Below, piece after piece: positions 6,701-8,272 of a DNA stretch of 8,272 nucleotides. Made by a program: the position numbers and the translations under genes. The first letter of the stretch is position 1. Each line of letters begins with the position of its first letter. A model generated the notes under the pieces. It searched no databases and had not been told where the DNA came from. It saw only the letters and a program-made list of their open reading frames with translations. Source of the DNA: CAZKJL01 sp964611095 (GTDB taxonomy: Bacteria; Patescibacteriota; Gracilibacteria; Peribacterales; Peribacteraceae); contig CAZSWJ010000030.1 in assembly GCA_964611095.1 (NCBI GenBank), positions 1 through 8,272 on the forward strand, given 5' to 3'.

Positions 6701-7139
6701 CTCCCCACTGACGCCAGCAACCGGCAAGGCGGCGGACGACCTGCTTCACCGAGCGCTCCGGTCCGGTGATGACTTTGCCGTTCTCGTCCTTCAGAACGTT
6801 CCCTTTGGCGTCGAGCTGCGGAACTCCGGCCTTGCGGAAGTACTTGCTGACGACGATGTCGGTTGCGACCTGGCTCCAGGCGGCGGGAACTTCCGCGTCT
6901 TTCATTTCGAAGACGACCGAACCGTTCGTATTCACGATGCGGCTGGTGCGCTTGTCGTACTTCACTTCCTCCAGAGGATCGGCGCCGGGCGTCGTGAAGA
7001 AGCGGGCGATGACAAGACCGCGACCCGTACCTTTGGTTTCGGCGGCATGTTTGATCGCTCGTTTTTTGGCATTCTTCAACGTGGTGGCCGTATCGGCCAA
7101 CGGGATATCGCGCACCTGCGGAGACGAATTCGGGTTCAT
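3741..7139 (-). CDS. nrdJ: Vitamin B12-dependent ribonucleotide reductase, class II (NrdJ)
   Basis: Reduces ribonucleotides to deoxyribonucleotides in the cytoplasm using adenosylcobalamin to make a thiyl radical; oxygen-independent and needing no separate radical subunit. Protein of 1132 aa, ordinary for the long NrdJ form. Seen: Cys224 in HACFIQ and Cys454 in NTACNL (probable redox pair), the active-site set Asn441, Cys443 and Glu445 in NPCSE, GSGTGTNFSNLRG (253-265), and APTGTIG (644-650). The family's GAPH repeats (717, 806), DCASKCGKLGKRYIS (816-830), the conserved PNEATVEDFKKAY, and a TSCPD domain (about 934-1035) follow. The C-terminus is a Cys tail (1105, 1108, 1119, 1122, 1125, 1131) likely to relay electrons from thioredoxin. 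No N-terminal ATP-cone is visible and there is no intein. The frame stays open upstream, but the ATG at 7137-7139 (MNPNSSPQ) is preferred because upstream sequence holds the promoter and NrdR boxes and codes for atypical residues. It is pyrimidine-led (20/22), with no Shine-Dalgarno sequence. Confidence 0.97.
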   Translation of the reverse strand: MNPNSSPQVRDIPLADTATTLKNAKKRAIKHAAETKGTGRGLVIARFFTTPGADPLEEVKYDKRTSRIVNTNGSVVFEMKDAEVPAAWSQVATDIVVSKYFRKAGVPQLDAKGNVLKDENGKVITGPERSVKQVVRRLAGCWRQWGEDYGYFATKQDAQAFEDELKFMLVHQMAAPNSPQWFNTGINYAYDITGPAQGHFYCDPVTGEVRKSEDAYTHPQPHACFIQGVADDMVNEGGIMDLWVREARLFKYGSGTGTNFSNLRGDGEPLSQGGKSSGLMSFLKIGDRAAGAIKSGGTTRRAAKMVCLDLDHPDIEEFINWKVNEEKKVAALAKAGYDTDFNGEAYATVSGQNSNNSVRVPHSFFENLEQDSDWNLYWRTELKKSKIEERQPKPCKTMKARDLWDQIAYAAWSCADPGMQYDTTINDWHTCPADGRINASNPCSEYMFLDNTACNLASCNLMHFTTEDEHGRKTFAIEDFRHAVRLWTIVLEISVLMAQFPSHEIAELSYTFRTLGLGYANIGAMLMQMGIPYDSEMGRVMAGAITAVLTGESYATSAELAEALGPFPGYERNRESMLRVIRNHRRAAYDASEKEYEDLAVKPVAIDQNLCPPDLLAAAKEAWDRALELGEKHGYRNAQTTVIAPTGTIGLLMDCDTTGIEPDFALVKFKKLAGGGYMKIANQSIRPALTALGYTDSQTEDIMRFVIGSLSLEGAPHINRTSLKQKGFTDEDIAKVEKNLPQVFEMRFAFNKWILGDETLKRLGFSKEQMDDFNFNLLAALGFTEQQIEEANIYVCGNMTVEGAPHMKDVHLPVFDCASKCGKLGKRYISAEGHIRMMAAAQPFISGAISKTINLPNEATVEDFKKAYHLSWKLGIKANALYRDGSKMSQALSNKSDKKEETAKEVVEKVIEKIVIKEVPRRRKLPDERLAIAHKFSVAGHEGYLHVGMYEDGSPGEIFIKMSKEGSTLSGVMDTLALSISMNLQYGVPLEVLCDKLVHTRFEPMGMTTNREIPMVKSLMDYLGRWLALKFLDKSKAKKFHNHELVDRAYSEGTKSKDAFAMSLPVVDEGVPQPVKMSSATAVADEPKVVGADDAKLQGYTGTTCSACGSSKMKRNGSCELCMDCGATSGCS

Positions 7140-7156
7140 GAGGGGGAAGGAAGGGA

Positions 7157-7172
7157 ACACAAGATGTAGTAT
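7157..7172 (-). promoter_or_regulatory. Probable NrdR box 1 (strong)
   Basis: Minus-strand ATACTACATCTTGTGT compared with the published NrdR box acaCwAtATaTwGtgt. Every strongly conserved core position (C, w, A, A, T, T, w, G) matches, and the GTGT end matches fully. It lies 17 bases upstream of the nrdJ ATG. NrdR is the zinc-ribbon/ATP-cone repressor of bacterial ribonucleotide reductase genes. Its gene is not in this window. Confidence 0.62.
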
Positions 7173-7186
7173 GTACTTCGTGTACA
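7172..7186. repeat. Inverted repeat between the two NrdR boxes
   Basis: Plus-strand TGTAC, TTCGT, GTACA: a 5-bp arm on each side of a 5-base centre, in the spacer of the NrdR box pair and in the presumed nrdJ mRNA leader. It could fold in RNA or be a separate operator. The arms are short, so chance is possible. Confidence 0.45.
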
Positions 7187-7188
7187 GA

Positions 7189-7204
7189 CCACAACATCTC
7201 CACA
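7189..7204 (-). promoter_or_regulatory. Possible NrdR box 2 (degenerate)
   Basis: Minus-strand TGTGGAGATGTTGTGG. The right half fits the NrdR box (A..AT.TTGTG), while the left half does not (no C at the first core position). It is centred exactly 32 bp from box 1, about three DNA turns, which is the known arrangement of paired NrdR boxes. It covers the predicted transcription start and touches the -10 box, as a repressor site would. Confidence 0.42.
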
Positions 7205-7231
7205 TTTTACTCAGAGTCCGCTCGCTCTCAA
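7204..7231 (-). promoter_or_regulatory. Promoter of nrdJ
   Basis: On the minus strand, TTGAGA (7231-7226), a 16-bp spacer, then TAAAAT (7209-7204); each hexamer has one mismatch to consensus. The start would be near 7197, giving a leader of about 58 nt that contains both NrdR-like boxes. A less convincing TTGTGG/ATACTA pair lies further downstream. Confidence 0.6.
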
Positions 7232-7268
7232 GTAGAATCTTTTCGAGAGATGTGGAGAGAGATGATAC

Positions 7269-7295
7269 AAAAAATTTCGGCTGATGGAAGCCAAA
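7269..7295 (-). terminator. Terminator-like hairpin upstream of the nrdJ promoter
   Basis: On the minus strand, TTTGGCT (7295-7289), a 6-base loop, AGCCGAA (7282-7276), forming 7 pairs with one G-T wobble, then one A and six T (7274-7269). It has the form of an intrinsic terminator pointing toward nrdJ, but no minus-strand gene is seen upstream of it. It may block read-through into nrdJ or end a small RNA. Confidence 0.5.
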
Positions 7296-7445
7296 TGAAG
7301 GCTGAAAACATCGAATAAAAAAGTAGCACTGCAACATCATTCCACCGTCGCTCCAAGAACATTTTAATATTGACTTTCGCCTCCTGTACGGACACCTCGG
7401 TCACGAGTAGTCTTGGCTCTGAACTTTTCGATTTTTTCTCGCCGT

Positions 7446-8162
7446 ATGACCGCAAAAAAAGCACCGAACATCACCGTCATCGTTGCGGGCACGAACGAGC
7501 CGAGCAACGCCGATTTCCTGGCCGAACGTTTCATGGAAGGCATGCGTGAAACCGGCGCTGTCGTGAGCAAACTCCGACTGAACGATCTGCACATCAAGCA
7601 CTTCACGCTCGACCGATACGCCGCTCACTGCAGCGACAAAGACGATGACTTCTGCCGCGTGGAACCGCTCGTCAGTGAGGCCGACGGTGTCGTGATCGCC
7701 ACCCCCGTTTGGAACTTCAGCGTGCCCGCACATTTGAAAAATTTGATCGACAGAATGGGCGCATTCGCGCTCGACGCCGAAGGTCACTCGCGCGGACAGC
7801 TGAAGGCCAAACCGTTCTTCATCATCTACACCGGCGGTGCTCCGATGATCGCGTGGAAAGCGCTCCTCTACATCACGACGCTCCACGTCACGGAAGCCAT
7901 CAAATATTACGGCGGTACCGTGATCGGCAGACACTTTGAACCGAAGTCGGTTCTGGGCCGCGGCAAGTTCGGGCTCGTCGTGGATAAAAGGCCCGCGACC
8001 ATCGAGGCGATGAAGAAGAAAGGAAAGCGATTCGCCGAGATCGCCGCGCACTATGCGGAGAACGGCTCACTGCCCCTCCGCGTGCGCCTGGCGTACCAAT
8101 TCTTCAGCTTCCTGTACCGCGTCGGAAACCGCATCATGTATCCCATCAGCACGCTGCAATAG
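7446..8162 (+). CDS. NAD(P)H-dependent FMN reductase-like flavodoxin-fold oxidoreductase
   Basis: Protein of 238 aa of the NADPH-dependent FMN reductase/flavodoxin-like superfamily, which binds FMN and transfers electrons from NAD(P)H to flavin, quinone or another acceptor. Seen: a beta strand plus phosphate loop (ITVIVAGTNEPSNADF, residues 9-24), the flavin-ring motif ATPVWNFSVPAHLKNLIDRM (85-104), and YTGGAP (128-133) as the third FMN loop. The C-terminal 30 residues are aromatic and hydrophobic (AYQFFSFLYRVGNRIMYPI), longer than in minimal FMN reductases and perhaps used for dimer or membrane contact. The ATG at 7446 is preferred to a TTG at 7413 because the protein then opens just before the first beta strand. 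The 22 bases before it are 18/22 pyrimidines with no Shine-Dalgarno sequence. It is divergent from nrdJ; a link to NrdJ re-reduction is not shown. The substrate is unknown. An azoreductase or NAD(P)H:quinone reductase role is equally possible. Confidence 0.85.
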   Translation: MTAKKAPNITVIVAGTNEPSNADFLAERFMEGMRETGAVVSKLRLNDLHIKHFTLDRYAAHCSDKDDDFCRVEPLVSEADGVVIATPVWNFSVPAHLKNLIDRMGAFALDAEGHSRGQLKAKPFFIIYTGGAPMIAWKALLYITTLHVTEAIKYYGGTVIGRHFEPKSVLGRGKFGLVVDKRPATIEAMKKKGKRFAEIAAHYAENGSLPLRVRLAYQFFSFLYRVGNRIMYPISTLQ

Positions 8163-8246
8163 CGTGCAGGACTGCAAAGAATACAAGGAGTGCAAGGAAC
8201 TCTTATTTTGATGAAAGCAGAGTGTCGCCTTGGAAAAATGCCGTAA

Positions 8247-8262
8247 CGCTTCACGTGAAGCG
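8247..8262. repeat. Perfect 16-bp palindrome near the window end
   Basis: CGCTTCACGTGAAGCG is symmetric with no loop. The next bases allow an alternative stem TTCACG with CGTGAA. On the minus strand a T-run follows only after several more bases. It may be part of a terminator for a gene beyond the window, or an operator. The rest of 8163-8272 shows no gene; a very short frame at 8210 (11 codons) is not credible. Confidence 0.55.
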
Positions 8263-8272
8263 GAGCGTGAAA

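Larger units (their letters stand above)
7140..7445. other. Divergent intergenic region between nrdJ and the oxidoreductase gene
   Basis: These 306 bases are AT-richer than the genes. The nrdJ side holds its leader, two NrdR-like boxes, the promoter and a terminator-like hairpin (7269-7295). The stretch 7296-7412 holds no feature I can assign. A lone TTGACT (7370-7375) has no good -10 partner 16-18 bases away, so the promoter of the plus-strand gene is not identified. I find no cobalamin riboswitch B12 box. Open frames through this region encode no recognisable protein. Confidence 0.7.

Noticed and set aside
5091..7169. Very long open frame (692 codons) antisense to nrdJ on the plus strand
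   Set aside because: It is the complement of a strongly conserved nrdJ coding region. Its translation is Val/Gly/Glu-rich low-complexity text typical of an antisense shadow in GC-rich codons, with no recognisable domain.
7140..7340. N-terminal extension of NrdJ by 67 residues
   Set aside because: The extra sequence is Phe/Cys/Ser-rich, unlike the family, and covers the promoter, both NrdR-like boxes and an upstream hairpin; the ATG at 7137-7139 fits better.
7296..7440. Cobalamin riboswitch upstream of nrdJ
   Set aside because: I cannot find a B12-box-like sequence (GCCACTG context) in the leader, and the B12-dependent enzyme would not need repression by its own cofactor.
1..8272. Recoded stop codons (UGA as Gly, as in some candidate phyla)
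   Set aside because: TGA ends two plus-strand genes (1922-1924 and 2464-2466) and the 155-aa minus-strand gene in sensible places, and the conserved ychF and nrdJ frames have no internal TGA.
1..8272. CRISPR array, transposon, integrase, tRNA or rRNA
   Set aside because: No spaced direct repeats, terminal inverted repeats with a transposase, tRNA cloverleaf or rRNA-like sequence was found by eye on either strand.

Overview
The window is a bacterial chromosomal segment of moderately high GC, with lower GC between genes. It uses the standard code: TAA, TGA and TAG all act as stops. It carries a partial housekeeping GTPase/ATPase gene (ychF), a secreted SLH-type protein, a zinc-ribbon RNHCP protein, a complete vitamin B12-dependent class II ribonucleotide reductase (nrdJ), a flavodoxin-fold oxidoreductase, and three small genes I do not recognise. 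The source is not certain. Compact gene packing, many unrecognised small genes and the lack of Shine-Dalgarno sequences would suit a candidate-phylum (Patescibacteria, perhaps Peribacteria/Peregrinibacteria-like) genome, but this is a guess from style, not from an alignment.

Layout. 1-975 (+): ychF, cut at its 5' end. 1005-2774 (+): a sigma70-type promoter and three tightly spaced genes: the SLH protein, an unknown 175-aa protein and, overlapping it by one base, the RNHCP protein. 2775-2936: a convergent intergenic region with three inverted repeats. 3685-2937 (-): a promoter and two small unknown genes. 3691-3719: a hairpin terminator for nrdJ that nearly touches that promoter. 7139-3741 (-): nrdJ. 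7140-7445: a divergent intergenic region holding the nrdJ promoter, a probable pair of NrdR boxes and an upstream terminator-like hairpin. 7446-8162 (+): the FMN-dependent oxidoreductase-like gene. 8163-8272: non-coding end with a perfect palindrome.

How it works together. The best-supported regulatory story is nrdJ. Its likely promoter (TTGAGA, 16 bp, TAAAAT) is followed at once by two sites 32 bp apart that resemble NrdR boxes, so dNTP synthesis is probably repressed by NrdR. A second pattern is that the four genes at the head of a transcription unit (SLH, the 65-aa gene, nrdJ and the oxidoreductase) each have about 22 nt of strongly pyrimidine-rich, Shine-Dalgarno-free sequence before the ATG. 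The genes inside operons do not. The three promoters I can read all have a 16-bp spacer. I see no CRISPR, transposon, tRNA/rRNA, phage gene or clear defence system.
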